Positions 9,638 to 19,546 of a stretch of 64,000 nt of DNA are shown in pieces. How positions within the stretch are numbered: position 1 is the stretch's first letter; the number at the start of each line of letters is the position of its first letter. This DNA is from Pedobacter rhizosphaerae. GTDB taxonomy: Bacteria > Bacteroidota > Bacteroidia > Sphingobacteriales > Sphingobacteriaceae. Both the position numbers and the translations under genes were made by a program. The notes beneath the pieces are model-generated. The model made no database searches and had not been told where the DNA came from. It saw only the letters and a list, made by a program, of their open reading frames with translations. Location: NCBI RefSeq assembly GCF_900111155.1, contig NZ_FOGG01000003.1, positions 62,001-126,000 of the forward strand, written 5' to 3'.

Positions 9638-11293
9638 TTAATTAGGCTTTACAATAGATACCGGAACCACACTGTTTAAGTAAACTTCGATGTTTGAATA
9701 ACCACTTTTGGTGATTTTAGCAGCATCACTGGCATCTTTCGGATTTAGGCCATTCTTCAATTCATATGCGTCAGGCATTCCATCATCATCAGAATCTTTA
9801 TAAGGTGTTCCCTTATATTCCGGGTAACCACCAACCTGGCTGATGTCTGTAATAATTCCTTGCTTATAGGAATCTTTTGCTAAACGACGGTGTTCAAAGT
9901 CCTTCTCCGGTAATTTTACACCTTCAATATAATCGATTTTACCTGTTTTAACTTGTTTTAATACACGGGTATCAACCGGATCTCTTTTAGGTAGCATTGC
10001 CCCAACATTTGTTAAAACATAATCTTTTGCTGCAAGTGCTGGTAAAATAGTAATCTTAGGCATTGGGAAAGGTTTATTAACCCGCATGGCTGCAAAGTAA
10101 GGTGATGCTTTTTCGAAAGTCATCAACTCTCCTTTCTTATCTTCCAATTGAACGCCACCGTCCCAGTTATTTTTCGTTACTTTTTCATTGCCTTCAATGA
10201 TATTTCCTTCTACGTAAGCGCGACCAAATACCACGTAAGGGAGTTTACTTCTACCCGATTCTGGTTTTAATATCCTATAGCTGATTGGATCTTTTAAGTT
10301 TGTTACCGGCCCGGGTTTATAATAGTTATTTACGATGTTGAATAACGCAGTGTAATCGCCACCATCAGTAGATCTGTTGTTCCAGTTGAATACAACATTA
10401 TTTGCGAAATTGAAAATACCATTCCAACCGATTGATGGATTTCTTGCGCCATTATCAGCCCATAAGTTTCTCATAAAGGTACAGTTCTCTCCGCCTAAAG
10501 TACTTCCGAAAGCATGGTTCCAGGTATCTAAGGCTTCAGAAAAAATAGAGTTCTGAATGGTGATGTTCACCGTAGGTAGTTTATCTTCAATTTTTCCGGT
10601 GCTATCGTTATACATGTGGCGATACATCGACATGTTTTCATCTAAACCCCAGCTTGCCGAAACGTGATCGATCATGATATTTCCTACCGGATTACCTCCG
10701 ATTGCATCGTCTCTTCTGCCCACATAAGTTTCACCACGACGGAAACGCATAAAGCGAACAACCACATCATGGGTATTTAACCAAACCGATTCGCCAGCAA
10801 CACAAACACCATCACCTGGAGCCGTTTGTCCGGCAATGGTAATATAGGGTGCACGGATAATCAAAGGTGTTTTTAAACGGATAATTCCTGACACATTAAA
10901 AACCACGATTCTGGCACCACCTTGCTCACAAGCATCACGTAAGGATCCGGGACCGCTATCATTTAAATTCTTAACCACGATTACTCTACCGCCACGGCCA
11001 CCAAAGCTGTAAGCGCCACCGCCTTCAGCACCAGGGAAAGCTGCAATTTCTGCTTGTGGTAAATCAGTTGGCCGACCAGCCCATGGAATATAAGGTTTTC
11101 CTTGCTTAGACTCTTGGGCAATAATAACCTTGGCTTTTTCCCAGGCGATATCAGATTGGTGATAAGCTTCCTTCATCATCTCATCAGAAGCTTTTTTTAC
11201 ATCTTCAGGGATTTTTGGATATTGGGCAAACGAATAAGTAGTGGAGAGTATTAATGCTGCTGAGCAGAGCAGATTTAAAAAGTTCTTTTTCAT
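9638..11293 (-). CDS. Pectate lyase, PL1 family (copy 2)
   Basis: This 551-residue paralogue of the next gene shares nearly every core motif: FPGAEGGGAYSFGGRGGR, LRDACEQGGARIVVFNVSG, RRDDAIGGNPVGNIMIDHVS and SASWGLDENMS. It too ends in a DSDDDGMPDAYELKNGLNPK calcium motif. Differences cluster in the N-terminal helix and in the surface loop around residues 345-400, where this copy has an extra GELMTFEKASPYFAA segment. That pattern suggests duplication followed by a shift in substrate length or methylation preference. A signal peptide ending TYSFAQ is clear. It is the first gene after the SusD terminator region and probably has its own promoter in 11294-11600. Confidence 0.9.
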   Translation of the reverse strand: MKKNFLNLLCSAALILSTTYSFAQYPKIPEDVKKASDEMMKEAYHQSDIAWEKAKVIIAQESKQGKPYIPWAGRPTDLPQAEIAAFPGAEGGGAYSFGGRGGRVIVVKNLNDSGPGSLRDACEQGGARIVVFNVSGIIRLKTPLIIRAPYITIAGQTAPGDGVCVAGESVWLNTHDVVVRFMRFRRGETYVGRRDDAIGGNPVGNIMIDHVSASWGLDENMSMYRHMYNDSTGKIEDKLPTVNITIQNSIFSEALDTWNHAFGSTLGGENCTFMRNLWADNGARNPSIGWNGIFNFANNVVFNWNNRSTDGGDYTALFNIVNNYYKPGPVTNLKDPISYRILKPESGRSKLPYVVFGRAYVEGNIIEGNEKVTKNNWDGGVQLEDKKGELMTFEKASPYFAAMRVNKPFPMPKITILPALAAKDYVLTNVGAMLPKRDPVDTRVLKQVKTGKIDYIEGVKLPEKDFEHRRLAKDSYKQGIITDISQVGGYPEYKGTPYKDSDDDGMPDAYELKNGLNPKDASDAAKITKSGYSNIEVYLNSVVPVSIVKPN

Positions 11294-11337
11294 TTGTGTT
11301 TTGTTGGTTAGAAAACAAAGAAATGGTTTTTGATCTT

Positions 11338-11356
11338 TTTTATGCTTCGCATAAAA
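11338..11356. promoter_or_regulatory. Perfect hairpin in the leader of the pectate lyase genes
   Basis: An 8-bp perfect stem (TTTTATGC/GCATAAAA) with a 3-base loop lies 45-63 bp upstream of the ATG at 11293. It is not followed by a long T-run in the minus orientation beyond its own A/T arm, so it could be a leader RNA structure affecting stability or translation rather than a terminator. The rest of 11294-11600 is AT-rich with no gene; I found no perfect TAnnTTTG element there. Confidence 0.4.
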
Positions 11357-11600
11357 TCATCTTAGATAAAGATAAAAGATTCTGGCTCATTTACATTGAA
11401 TTCTTGGTTCTAAAATTTTGGTTAGAAAGTATATTATCTTTCAAATTTGCAATCTAAAAGCGGCTTATTAATCTATAATATTCGCTAGCTATTGTACTAT
11501 TTTATCATTCGATAAAAATAACGGTAACAATCTAAATTCATTATCACAGCGCTGTTACAAGAGTAATAAAAAATTCATATATAAATAACATTTTTTTAAA

Positions 11601-11628
11601 TAAAAAAAGGAGACCACTAGGATCCCCT
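11601..11628 (-). terminator. Terminator-like hairpin after susD
   Basis: Read on the minus strand, a GGGGAT..(G)TCTCC stem (11609-11627, with two G-U pairs) is followed by seven T residues. It lies about 57 bp past the susD stop. In SusCD loci such a site often limits read-through so that transporter transcripts exceed those of the downstream enzymes; that role is inferred here. Confidence 0.5.
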
Positions 11629-11684
11629 CTTTCAAACCAAATATACTAAATTTAAAAGGTGCTGAGAAGGCACCTGAGCGCGTG

Positions 11685-13700
11685 TTATTTTAATGGATCG
11701 AATGTGCCTGCACCATTCATACTATCCCAACCTGTAGTTTGTTGGAGATATGGACTTGCAGTTAATACGTTTTGATTGATACCGAAGAAATAATACTGTG
11801 GATACCAGGTGAATTTCCATGTTGCTGGGTTCGTTCTGTCTAAATCATCTCTTACACTTACTTTAAAATAATTGTCATATAAATAATCTAAGTATTGATC
11901 AGCATTTGTTACACCAGCAGGATACGTTGTAGCATCTCTATCTATTAAAGGAGCGTTACCTGTAGATGGTTTTATTAGGGGGTCATTATTACCCACGTAA
12001 TCTGCACCTGCAGGAGTTTTAACGCCAATATAAAATCCAGTCCGTCTTGTTCCATTTAAAGGAGTAAAACCTAATCTAGCTGTTGTTGGACCCGCTTCGA
12101 ACAGCATCCAGCGTCTTAAATCCCAAAAACGCTTATTTTCATAGGCAAACTCAATTTTTCTTTCGTTTAAAGCAGCAGCAAAAAGTTGGTCGCGACTTAA
12201 ACCAGTTCCTAATCCGTAAGAAAGATCAGTTCCCGGCAAAATTCCTGCACGCTCTCTAATTGACTTAATTCCATCAAAGCCTTCGTTTAATTTATCCACC
12301 CCGATAGCCGATTCTGCTAAATTTAATATTACTTCTGCAAACCTGATTTCCATGTAATCTGTAGTGCTGTTGCTAAAGTTTCCAATACTATTATTTGCTG
12401 CCGGATTATTGGCTTTACAAAGATAAATACCACTGGCGTTGGCGCCTTTAGTTTCTGTAGTAGCATTGTAGGTAGTTGCTCCTGTCCTTTTCCATACGTA
12501 TGTCCATTGTCTAAAATTCGTATTTCCATTATATGACCATGTTGCACCATTATAAACGAAGGTTTTGTAAAAACGTGGATCTCTGTTTTTATAGAACTTT
12601 CCTTCTGTATAAGGAAAAGCGGCAGATGATGCTGTAATTGGTTTGCCATCACGCATTGGAAAAGCATCTACAATTTGCTTGGTTGGGGAAATGGACCCTG
12701 CTCCATTAATTTCTCTTGAACGAGTGGCCTGCTCCCAACCATTATTTTTTTGTGTATTACCGGTAGTAAGTGAATTGAAACCAAAGTTGAAAACCGATTC
12801 CGAACTATTGTCTCTAACAAACATTGCTCCCCAAGCTACACCGTTAGCAGTTCCTCCTTCTTTAAAGAGACCAAATCCATTGTTTTCCAACAAGGTTTTA
12901 GCTGCTAAATTTGCCTGATACGCTTGTTCCCAACGTGTTCTATCGTCGTTACGGTTGAAAAGCGGACTTGCCCAGGTTAATAATACCCGACCTTTTAATG
13001 CAGCAGCAGCTCCAGATGTAATCCGGCCTAAATCTGCACCAGTCCATTTTCCAGGTAATAAAGAAATGGCCATATCTAAATCTTTAGTGATTTGAGCAAT
13101 ACATTCTGAGGTAGAGCTCCTTTGAACCTCGTTTGCCGGGCCAGATGCTAAAATAGGATCCTGAGGTACAAGTACTAGCGGAACACCGCCATATAAACGA
13201 ACCATCTCAAAATACTGCCATGCTCTCCAGAAATACATTTGACCTTTAAGTTTATTTCTTACATCTTCTGCAATGCCGTGTTTATCAATTTCCTGAATAA
13301 AAATATTGATTTCTTTCATTCTTGTCCAGGTATTGTTCGCAACACTGTTCGGAAGGCGCTGAGCAAAGTACTTTAAAGCATTATTATTTACATAAGAAAT
13401 TTGTGGCCACTCTCTGTTCCAATCAGTTTCACCGGCAAGTTCGTCGGTAGTTTGTGTCCAAAGGGAATTATAGGTGCCGTTATCGGATGCCGACTGTGAC
13501 TGTACATTTGGTGTACCATTATTGGCCGGGAGAAACAAACCATAAACATAATCCACATAACCTTGTGCTAATGCGGGTTCTTGAAAAACCTGTTCGTTAA
13601 ATCCGGTATAATCCTTTTTCTCTTCCAAAAAAGAATCTTTACAGCTGGTTGATAAAACAACCAGTGCAAGAAACATATATAATATTTTATTATTTTTCAT
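11685..13700 (-). CDS. SusD/RagB glycan-binding outer-membrane lipoprotein
   Basis: The 671-residue lipoprotein has lipobox Cys20 (LSTSC). It shows the SusD pattern: an N-terminal TPR-like helical region with YFWRAWQYFEMVRLYGGVPLV near residue 160, and a C-terminal segment with DYMEIRFAEVILNLAESA and ALNERKIEFAYENKRFWDLRRW, the standard RagB/SusD hallmark. It caps the SusC barrel and binds oligosaccharide at the cell surface. The gene lies 34 bp downstream of susC in the same orientation. The glycan is presumably a pectic fragment released by the surface lyases encoded next door. Confidence 0.95.
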   Translation of the reverse strand: MKNNKILYMFLALVVLSTSCKDSFLEEKKDYTGFNEQVFQEPALAQGYVDYVYGLFLPANNGTPNVQSQSASDNGTYNSLWTQTTDELAGETDWNREWPQISYVNNNALKYFAQRLPNSVANNTWTRMKEINIFIQEIDKHGIAEDVRNKLKGQMYFWRAWQYFEMVRLYGGVPLVLVPQDPILASGPANEVQRSSTSECIAQITKDLDMAISLLPGKWTGADLGRITSGAAAALKGRVLLTWASPLFNRNDDRTRWEQAYQANLAAKTLLENNGFGLFKEGGTANGVAWGAMFVRDNSSESVFNFGFNSLTTGNTQKNNGWEQATRSREINGAGSISPTKQIVDAFPMRDGKPITASSAAFPYTEGKFYKNRDPRFYKTFVYNGATWSYNGNTNFRQWTYVWKRTGATTYNATTETKGANASGIYLCKANNPAANNSIGNFSNSTTDYMEIRFAEVILNLAESAIGVDKLNEGFDGIKSIRERAGILPGTDLSYGLGTGLSRDQLFAAALNERKIEFAYENKRFWDLRRWMLFEAGPTTARLGFTPLNGTRRTGFYIGVKTPAGADYVGNNDPLIKPSTGNAPLIDRDATTYPAGVTNADQYLDYLYDNYFKVSVRDDLDRTNPATWKFTWYPQYYFFGINQNVLTASPYLQQTTGWDSMNGAGTFDPLK

Positions 13701-13734
13701 GTCTTTAATTTTTAATGTTGCTTATTTCTCACAA

Positions 13735-16700
13735 TTAGAACGTCACATTTAAACCAAAAGAAAATGTTCTGAGGTTAGGAAATATATCATATGCCGTATC
13801 GCTATCCCTATAGCTATAAGGGTTGTAGAAATTTACCGGGTTTAAGGCTGTTGCGTATACCCGTACATTACTTACTTTTACTTTCTCTAACAAGCTTTTT
13901 GGAAGAGAATAGTTTACCTGAAAACTAGTCATTCTCATTCTGAAACCTGAAACCTTCCAAAAATTCGAAGCAGGCGTTAAACTTGTGCTTTCCCAGTTTG
14001 GATTTGGCATAGTTCCAGTTGGATTTAAAACCGGATCATAGATGTCGCCCCAGATTTCAGGCACACTGGCAAATGTTCTGGAGATAGAGTTGTTCATTTT
14101 CTTACGTGCATCTATTTCCGCCCAGCCACCAAATGAACCAGAAATTACAGCCTCTACACTCACACCTTTATATCCTGCTTTCAAGGTTGTTCCGAAACCA
14201 TAGTGATTGGTTGCTTTCTTTGCCAACTGTACCTGATCATTATTGTCAATGATTCCATCAGGCCCAGCAAAGGTTCCATCAGGTTGAAGTGGCCCTCTTA
14301 CGTCTCTGTAATAAAGCATACCGGGTTTCAAGTCTTTAGCTAAAATCGCAGTACCATTTCCCGGATTCACAGAGGTAATTTTATACTGGCTTACATATGC
14401 ATCAATATCTGCCTGGTTTTTAAACATCCCTAAATAATCATAACCCCATTTTCCAATGTCAGATGATACTCCATTTCTTGGATTCCAAGGATATAAAACA
14501 TCATTTGCATTAAAATCGGCTCTGATAACCTTATTATCTTGCCATGCGAAACGCAAATCAACACCATAAGTAAAATCGTTACCAATTCTGTCATTCCAGC
14601 CCACACCGATCTCATAACCAAAATAATTGGCTATACCGAAATTTTGGGAAGCCACTGAACCACCAACAGTAACGGGAATGTTTGAAGTAATCTCGGTTAA
14701 AATATTGGTAGCATGGTTAAAATATCCATCTACGTTTACAGACAATCTATTTTTCAAAAATTTAGCATCAATACCGATGTTGTTCTTAAGTTCGTCACTC
14801 CAAGTAGCATCTGGATTTGGTGAAGCTTCCATTTTGTAACCTCCCGTTGCACCACTATCACCATTAAATACAGCCCCTTTTCCATCCTGGAAAGTATATC
14901 TTTGGCGCCATAACCAAGCTTTGGTTTGATCATTTCCTAATAGTCCAATTGAATATCTTAGCTTTAAATAGTCGATACCTTCAACTTTAAAAAAATCTTC
15001 CTGAGAAATCACCCATCCCAATGAACCTGAATAAAATTTACCCCAGTAGTTTCCTGGTGCAAATTTGGTAGAGGCATCGCTTCTAAACATAAATTCTGCC
15101 AGATACTTATCCGCATAAGCGTAATTTGCTCTTGCTACATATGATAGTGAACCACCTTCAGACCTTGTTGTGCTTCCGTCTATAGCACCCGTAGCAGAGT
15201 TAAATTGCCCGTTCGTTTGTTGAATTGGATCAGCTCTGAATACCACTTCACCATTATAAGCTTGTTCTGAACGTTCAACCGTTGCTAAACCACTAATGGT
15301 GTGCTTACCGAAAGTTCTGTTGTAATTTAAAACAAAGTTAGATTGAGTTGAGCTTTGGTTAGTGTTTGAATAGTATAATCTGTTTCCGTTAGAGGCCGTG
15401 ATGGCTACCGGATTTGTGGCACCATCATAGATATGCTTATTTGCTCCTAAGCGTGTAAAGTTATAAATGCTGTATCTGGTACCAATCTGAGAACCATTCG
15501 AACTTCCGTTGTTTCTGGAATAAGCTGCTCTTGCTGTTAATCCCTTGATGAATGGTACATCATACTGAGCATTTAAATTGATTGTAAAAGTATTGCTTTT
15601 AGTTGTAGCTAAGTTTCCTAATTTTTCAATCTCATAAAAATGATACGTAGAGAAATCATTGGTAGTTCCCGGTAATTTTACAGGAAGGCCATTAATATAG
15701 GTGGGCACATAACGTGGAGCAAGAATCAAGTTTCTATAGTCGTTGTCATCCAACTCACTACCGATTTTATTAAATGTTTTAACTAGTTCACCATTGTTAC
15801 CCGAAAGTTGTAAACCTACTTTTAGGTTAGTCGCGACCTTCACATCCACTCCAGTTCTAAAGTTCCAGCGCTTAAAATCTAAACTTGATAAGTTACCATT
15901 TTGTTTAAAGTAAGCGATATCTCCGAAATAAGTTGCCTTATCGCTACCACCGCTTACACTTAAAGTATGCTTCATATTGTAAGCAGAATGCCACGCATCT
16001 TCTAGCCAATCGTAGTTGATATTGCGAAAATGATCTAATTCATCCTGGCTAAAAAAAGCATCTTCAGCAGCTACTGTACCTGGAGTAACATTTGCGCCAT
16101 TTGGCCCGTTCATAATATTATAGTACATACCAAATTGGTAAGCGCTTAGCATTTTTGTGCGATAAGCTTCATCGTTGACAGCATATGCGCCACTATAACT
16201 GATTCGTGGAGGTCCTACCTTACCACGTTTTGTTTTCACTAAAACTACTCCATTACCAGCCCTTGTACCATAAATAGCGGCAGATGCATCTTTCAAAAAG
16301 GATAAACTTTCAATTTCTGAAGGATCTAAGTTGTTGAAAAGCGTAGCATCTGGTTGTCCGTTTGCAGGGTTAATCTGAATTACATCATCAATTACATATA
16401 AAGGGTCGGTAGAGCCCCCGTCTTTAGAGAAAATGGTATTTGGATTTCTAATTGTCAACTTTGCAGTAGAGCCTGGTCTTGAAATACCACCACTAACCCC
16501 AACACCTAATATTTTTCCAGCCAATGCCGCACCAATATTACTTGCCTGTAAATCTTCAACCTCTGTAGCTTTAATATCCACTACTGAACCAGTTAAATGT
16601 GTTCTTTTTTGCGTTCCGTATCCCACCACCACAACATCTTCCAAATCTTTATTTTCAGATTTCATTCTCACTGTGATATTCGTTTGTGTACCTACAGTAA

Positions 16701-16962
16701 TCTGCTGTCTGGTATAGCCGATGTAAGAAAACACCAATACATCGGTGTTTGATTTTACCTGAATGGTAAAAACCCCATCGGAGTTTGTGCTCACATTGCT
16801 GGGAACACCTTTCAAGCTTACGTTTACTCCAGGTATTCCTTGGCCGTCTGACTGATCAACCACCTTACCTGTAACCTTTCGGTCTTGAGCAAACAACATT
16901 GTACATGCCAGCATCGTAAGTAGCAGAGACAATGAAATTTTACGTAAAAATATTAAGTTCAT
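13735..16962 (-). CDS. SusC/RagA TonB-dependent glycan transporter
   Basis: The 1075-residue outer-membrane protein has a signal peptide ending LFAQ, a carboxypeptidase-regulatory-like beta-sandwich (VTGKVVDQSDGQGIPGVNVS, about 29-110), a VVVGYGTQKR TonB-box-type stretch near 115, a plug domain (ALAGKILGVGVSGG, YVIDDVIQINP, SFLKDASAAIYGTRAGNGVV) and a long beta-barrel ending in FSFGLNVTF. There is no N-terminal STN signalling domain, which argues against anti-sigma-factor control; no ECF sigma/FecR pair is present in the window. It pairs with susD and lies 32 bp after the DUF3826 gene, so the isomerase, DUF3826 protein, SusC and SusD may form one transcript. Confidence 0.95.
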   Translation of the reverse strand: MNLIFLRKISLSLLLTMLACTMLFAQDRKVTGKVVDQSDGQGIPGVNVSLKGVPSNVSTNSDGVFTIQVKSNTDVLVFSYIGYTRQQITVGTQTNITVRMKSENKDLEDVVVVGYGTQKRTHLTGSVVDIKATEVEDLQASNIGAALAGKILGVGVSGGISRPGSTAKLTIRNPNTIFSKDGGSTDPLYVIDDVIQINPANGQPDATLFNNLDPSEIESLSFLKDASAAIYGTRAGNGVVLVKTKRGKVGPPRISYSGAYAVNDEAYRTKMLSAYQFGMYYNIMNGPNGANVTPGTVAAEDAFFSQDELDHFRNINYDWLEDAWHSAYNMKHTLSVSGGSDKATYFGDIAYFKQNGNLSSLDFKRWNFRTGVDVKVATNLKVGLQLSGNNGELVKTFNKIGSELDDNDYRNLILAPRYVPTYINGLPVKLPGTTNDFSTYHFYEIEKLGNLATTKSNTFTINLNAQYDVPFIKGLTARAAYSRNNGSSNGSQIGTRYSIYNFTRLGANKHIYDGATNPVAITASNGNRLYYSNTNQSSTQSNFVLNYNRTFGKHTISGLATVERSEQAYNGEVVFRADPIQQTNGQFNSATGAIDGSTTRSEGGSLSYVARANYAYADKYLAEFMFRSDASTKFAPGNYWGKFYSGSLGWVISQEDFFKVEGIDYLKLRYSIGLLGNDQTKAWLWRQRYTFQDGKGAVFNGDSGATGGYKMEASPNPDATWSDELKNNIGIDAKFLKNRLSVNVDGYFNHATNILTEITSNIPVTVGGSVASQNFGIANYFGYEIGVGWNDRIGNDFTYGVDLRFAWQDNKVIRADFNANDVLYPWNPRNGVSSDIGKWGYDYLGMFKNQADIDAYVSQYKITSVNPGNGTAILAKDLKPGMLYYRDVRGPLQPDGTFAGPDGIIDNNDQVQLAKKATNHYGFGTTLKAGYKGVSVEAVISGSFGGWAEIDARKKMNNSISRTFASVPEIWGDIYDPVLNPTGTMPNPNWESTSLTPASNFWKVSGFRMRMTSFQVNYSLPKSLLEKVKVSNVRVYATALNPVNFYNPYSYRDSDTAYDIFPNLRTFSFGLNVTF

Positions 16963-16994
16963 CTTGTTTATTTGGTTAGCTTTTTAAATTCTCG

Positions 16995-17663
16995 TTAGTT
17001 GTTTTGCGCTTTTGCTTTTATTCTCTTTTGCCATTCTTCACCCTCCTTTTTTAAATCATAGCCTGCGGCTGATAGATAGTTATTAATTCTTCCTTTATAT
17101 TTTCCAAACCAGGCGTGTTTTTTGTCAGAAGATTCTGCGTCAATTGCATGTTCGCGAGCTTCTGTTAGCCAGGCTAAGATTTGTGTTTTCTGTGCTTCAT
17201 TCAAAGTCAGGATTTGCTCCTGATAAGCTTTGTAAGTAATTGGCAAAACGTTGTAAGTCATGGCGTTCTTTACTTTTTCCACCTGATCGGCACTTAAGTT
17301 TTTATTAAGGCTTTTGATGTATTTAGGGTGAAGCTTTGCAAGCGATTTTTGTACTTTTCTAGCCTCTACAGCCAAAGCAGTGTCTCTCTGAGCTTTATCA
17401 TCCTTGTATTGTGCCTTAATCAATTTTACCTTTTCGTCTCTTTCGGTATAAATATCATTTAAATCACTATACTGATCGCGGATGATGTTGCGTACTTTCT
17501 CAGATTTACCGGCATCGGTAATTCCTAAAACGGCCACAATTTTATCTGCACGTTCTGTAATTACTTTTACATAGGCTGCACGATCTGCTGTTGCATTGTT
17601 TTGCGAATAGGTTTTAGATACACCTATCAGCATGAAGAAAGCGATTACAACTGGAAATCTCAT
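16995..17663 (-). CDS. DUF3826 periplasmic protein
   Basis: The 222-residue protein has a signal peptide ending TYSQ, then an all-helical, charged body with heptad-like stretches (DERDEKVKLIKAQYKDD-type region near 75-95, AKLHPKYIKSLNKNLSADQVEKV near 115-135). It matches my recollection of DUF3826, a family of unknown function found beside pectin and rhamnose utilisation genes in Bacteroidota. The paired LSADQVEKVKNAMTY and LNEAQKTQILAWLTEAREHA helices resemble Spy/CpxP-like periplasmic helical hairpins. It sits 22 bp after the isomerase gene and 32 bp before susC. No enzymatic motif is visible; a periplasmic binding or chaperone role is only a guess. Confidence 0.65.
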   Translation of the reverse strand: MRFPVVIAFFMLIGVSKTYSQNNATADRAAYVKVITERADKIVAVLGITDAGKSEKVRNIIRDQYSDLNDIYTERDEKVKLIKAQYKDDKAQRDTALAVEARKVQKSLAKLHPKYIKSLNKNLSADQVEKVKNAMTYNVLPITYKAYQEQILTLNEAQKTQILAWLTEAREHAIDAESSDKKHAWFGKYKGRINNYLSAAGYDLKKEGEEWQKRIKAKAQNN

Positions 17664-17685
17664 TGTCTGAATATTTAAATTTATG

Positions 17686-19317
17686 TTAGTTTTTCTTTTT
17701 GATCAGGTTTACTTCACCACAGAAATGTACCTTTAAACCCAGCTCGTCCATGGCAGCAGCTTTTATCCTGCAGGCTTCATGGGCACTGGCTTCGTAATTG
17801 GTGTATACCACCTGAATATGGTTAGCTTTGTGTCTCGCCATTAATTGGTCACGGCTCACTCCTTTTAAAACGGCATGCATAATTGGCCATTCTGGTGTGG
17901 TTTCATTCCAGCGTCGGTTGGTTTCTGCTTCAGGTAAAAGTACCACCTCGCCTACGCCTAAATCGCAATGTAGTTCATTATCCATCACATAAACACGACT
18001 CCAAACAATAAAGCCGGGTTTACTTACGCCTTTTAATGAACCTCCACCTAAGCGGAAATACATAGCGGGTTGCCTGTCGCTGCTTGCACCGGCATATCCG
18101 TTAATAAAATGGGCGGCAGGAGCAGCACCAGAAATTAAGAATAACCAAACGAAATCATCTACATCCCCTCCTTTAAAATGCTCTCCCCAACGGATATCAT
18201 GAAGGGTATTTTCGCCCGTCATGCCCAACTCTTTCCAAAGTTTGTACGTTACTAAGGCATCTAAACCTGCACACTCGTCTACTTCGTTAAAATGCGGTAA
18301 TGCCGCTTTAGGATAAAGTTCCTTTCCTGCTTTGGAAAATACCGGAGGCCTGTCCTCATTGTTAAGCAAGCCTTCTACTAAATCGCTGGCAACTGTCAGG
18401 TCCTTTAAACCTTGCTGATATTGAATACCTATAGTATCACAGCTAAAATCATCTGCAATTCTTAAGGCCGCGATGTACATTTTACACTGTTCTAATGTTT
18501 GTTTTCTGGTAAGTTCTGTTGCTTCATTTTCTCCCCAGTTGAAGGTCATTCCTTTTTTAAGCAACCACTTTAACACTTCTTCAGCTTCCTGTTCGGTAAC
18601 CTCCAGCATGGCGGCATATAAGGCCGATTGGCTCAAACGTTCTTTGAAAAAGCCTGTTTGGTGCAACAGTTCGTCAGGGATGATTGCGTTGTACATGCCC
18701 ATACATCCTTCATCAAAAACGCCCATAATTACTTTGCGTTCCTTTAGGGATTTGGCGAAAGCTCTTCCTTTTTTATCGTCTCCGAAAGGTATTTTGCTTA
18801 ATGCAAAGCTTTTAACATGGGTTTGATCGTAACTGATCTTGCCCGTGGCCAACCATTGCTGCAAACCTTCGTTAAAAAAATCGTCGGTAAAATCTTCGCT
18901 CCATAAAGTGCTGTAATTAATACCAGCTTTGGTTAAACAGCCATTAAGATTTAACATTCCTACCAAACCCGGCCACTGCCCGCTCCAGTTTGCAACTGTT
19001 AAAATAGGCCCGCGGTGGGTAGTTAGTCCTGCAAGTACGTGATGCGAATATTGCCAAACGCTTTCGGCCACAATTAATGGCTGATCAGCATCAATAGAAC
19101 GGAAGATATCCATACCCATTCTTTGCGAATCGATGAAGCCGTGTTTTTTATTAGAATTATATGGATGAGCACGATTAACTGTCCAACCTAATTTCTCTAA
19201 GGCGGTGGTTAATTTTTGCTCCATTTCGACTTGTGCAGCCCAGCAATTTTGATTTGCTGAAAGCCGTAAATCTCCACTAGAAACTAACAGAATTTGCTGT
19301 TGTTTTGCTTGTCTCAT
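17686..19317 (-). CDS. L-fucose isomerase-fold sugar isomerase-like protein
   Basis: The 543-residue cytoplasmic protein shows the layout of the L-fucose/L-arabinose isomerase superfamily. It has an N-terminal Rossmann-like part ([32 protein letters not shown]), a central domain with [20 protein letters not shown] (candidate metal-binding Glu/Asp), [20 protein letters not shown], and a C-terminal beta-rich region with [20 protein letters not shown]. Family members interconvert aldoses and ketoses such as L-fucose/L-fuculose or L-rhamnose/L-rhamnulose with Mn2+. It is the first gene of the susCD operon and diverges from an AraC regulator. The exact sugar cannot be read from the sequence, and an isomerase-derived protein with another activity is possible. 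Confidence 0.7.
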   Translation of the reverse strand: MRQAKQQQILLVSSGDLRLSANQNCWAAQVEMEQKLTTALEKLGWTVNRAHPYNSNKKHGFIDSQRMGMDIFRSIDADQPLIVAESVWQYSHHVLAGLTTHRGPILTVANWSGQWPGLVGMLNLNGCLTKAGINYSTLWSEDFTDDFFNEGLQQWLATGKISYDQTHVKSFALSKIPFGDDKKGRAFAKSLKERKVIMGVFDEGCMGMYNAIIPDELLHQTGFFKERLSQSALYAAMLEVTEQEAEEVLKWLLKKGMTFNWGENEATELTRKQTLEQCKMYIAALRIADDFSCDTIGIQYQQGLKDLTVASDLVEGLLNNEDRPPVFSKAGKELYPKAALPHFNEVDECAGLDALVTYKLWKELGMTGENTLHDIRWGEHFKGGDVDDFVWLFLISGAAPAAHFINGYAGASSDRQPAMYFRLGGGSLKGVSKPGFIVWSRVYVMDNELHCDLGVGEVVLLPEAETNRRWNETTPEWPIMHAVLKGVSRDQLMARHKANHIQVVYTNYEASAHEACRIKAAAMDELGLKVHFCGEVNLIKKKN

Positions 19318-19451
19318 AATTCATTACTGAACAAAATATTTATATAAAAATAAATTGTCTGTTTATATTTGGGTGTTAGCCTAAGGGGCTATATACAAAA
19401 TTCAATAAAGAAAAACACTATTTACTAGTAAAATTTATCATATATATATAG

Positions 19452-19470
19452 GATGTTATCATAAAACATC
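19452..19470. promoter_or_regulatory. Inverted repeat in the araC/isomerase divergent region
   Basis: GATGTT and AACATC arms separated by 7 bases lie midway between the divergent genes, inside an AT-rich stretch with a TATATATATA run just before it. This is a reasonable operator candidate for the AraC protein encoded immediately downstream. AraC-family sites are usually direct repeats, so confidence is low. Confidence 0.3.
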
Positions 19471-19506
19471 TTAACTTTAGCACAGTAATTAGCATGATTT
19501 GCAAAA

Positions 19507-19538
19507 TTGTATTTTGCTACACTAACCAAATATTTTTG
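19507..19538 (+). promoter_or_regulatory. Possible promoter of the AraC regulator
   Basis: TATTTTTG at 19531-19538 fits the Bacteroidota -7 consensus TAnnTTTG, and a TTG at 19507-19509 lies 21 bases upstream as a -33 element. Transcription would start only a few bases before the ATG at 19547, giving a very short leader, which weakens the call. Confidence 0.35.
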
Positions 19539-19546
19539 AAAATCCT

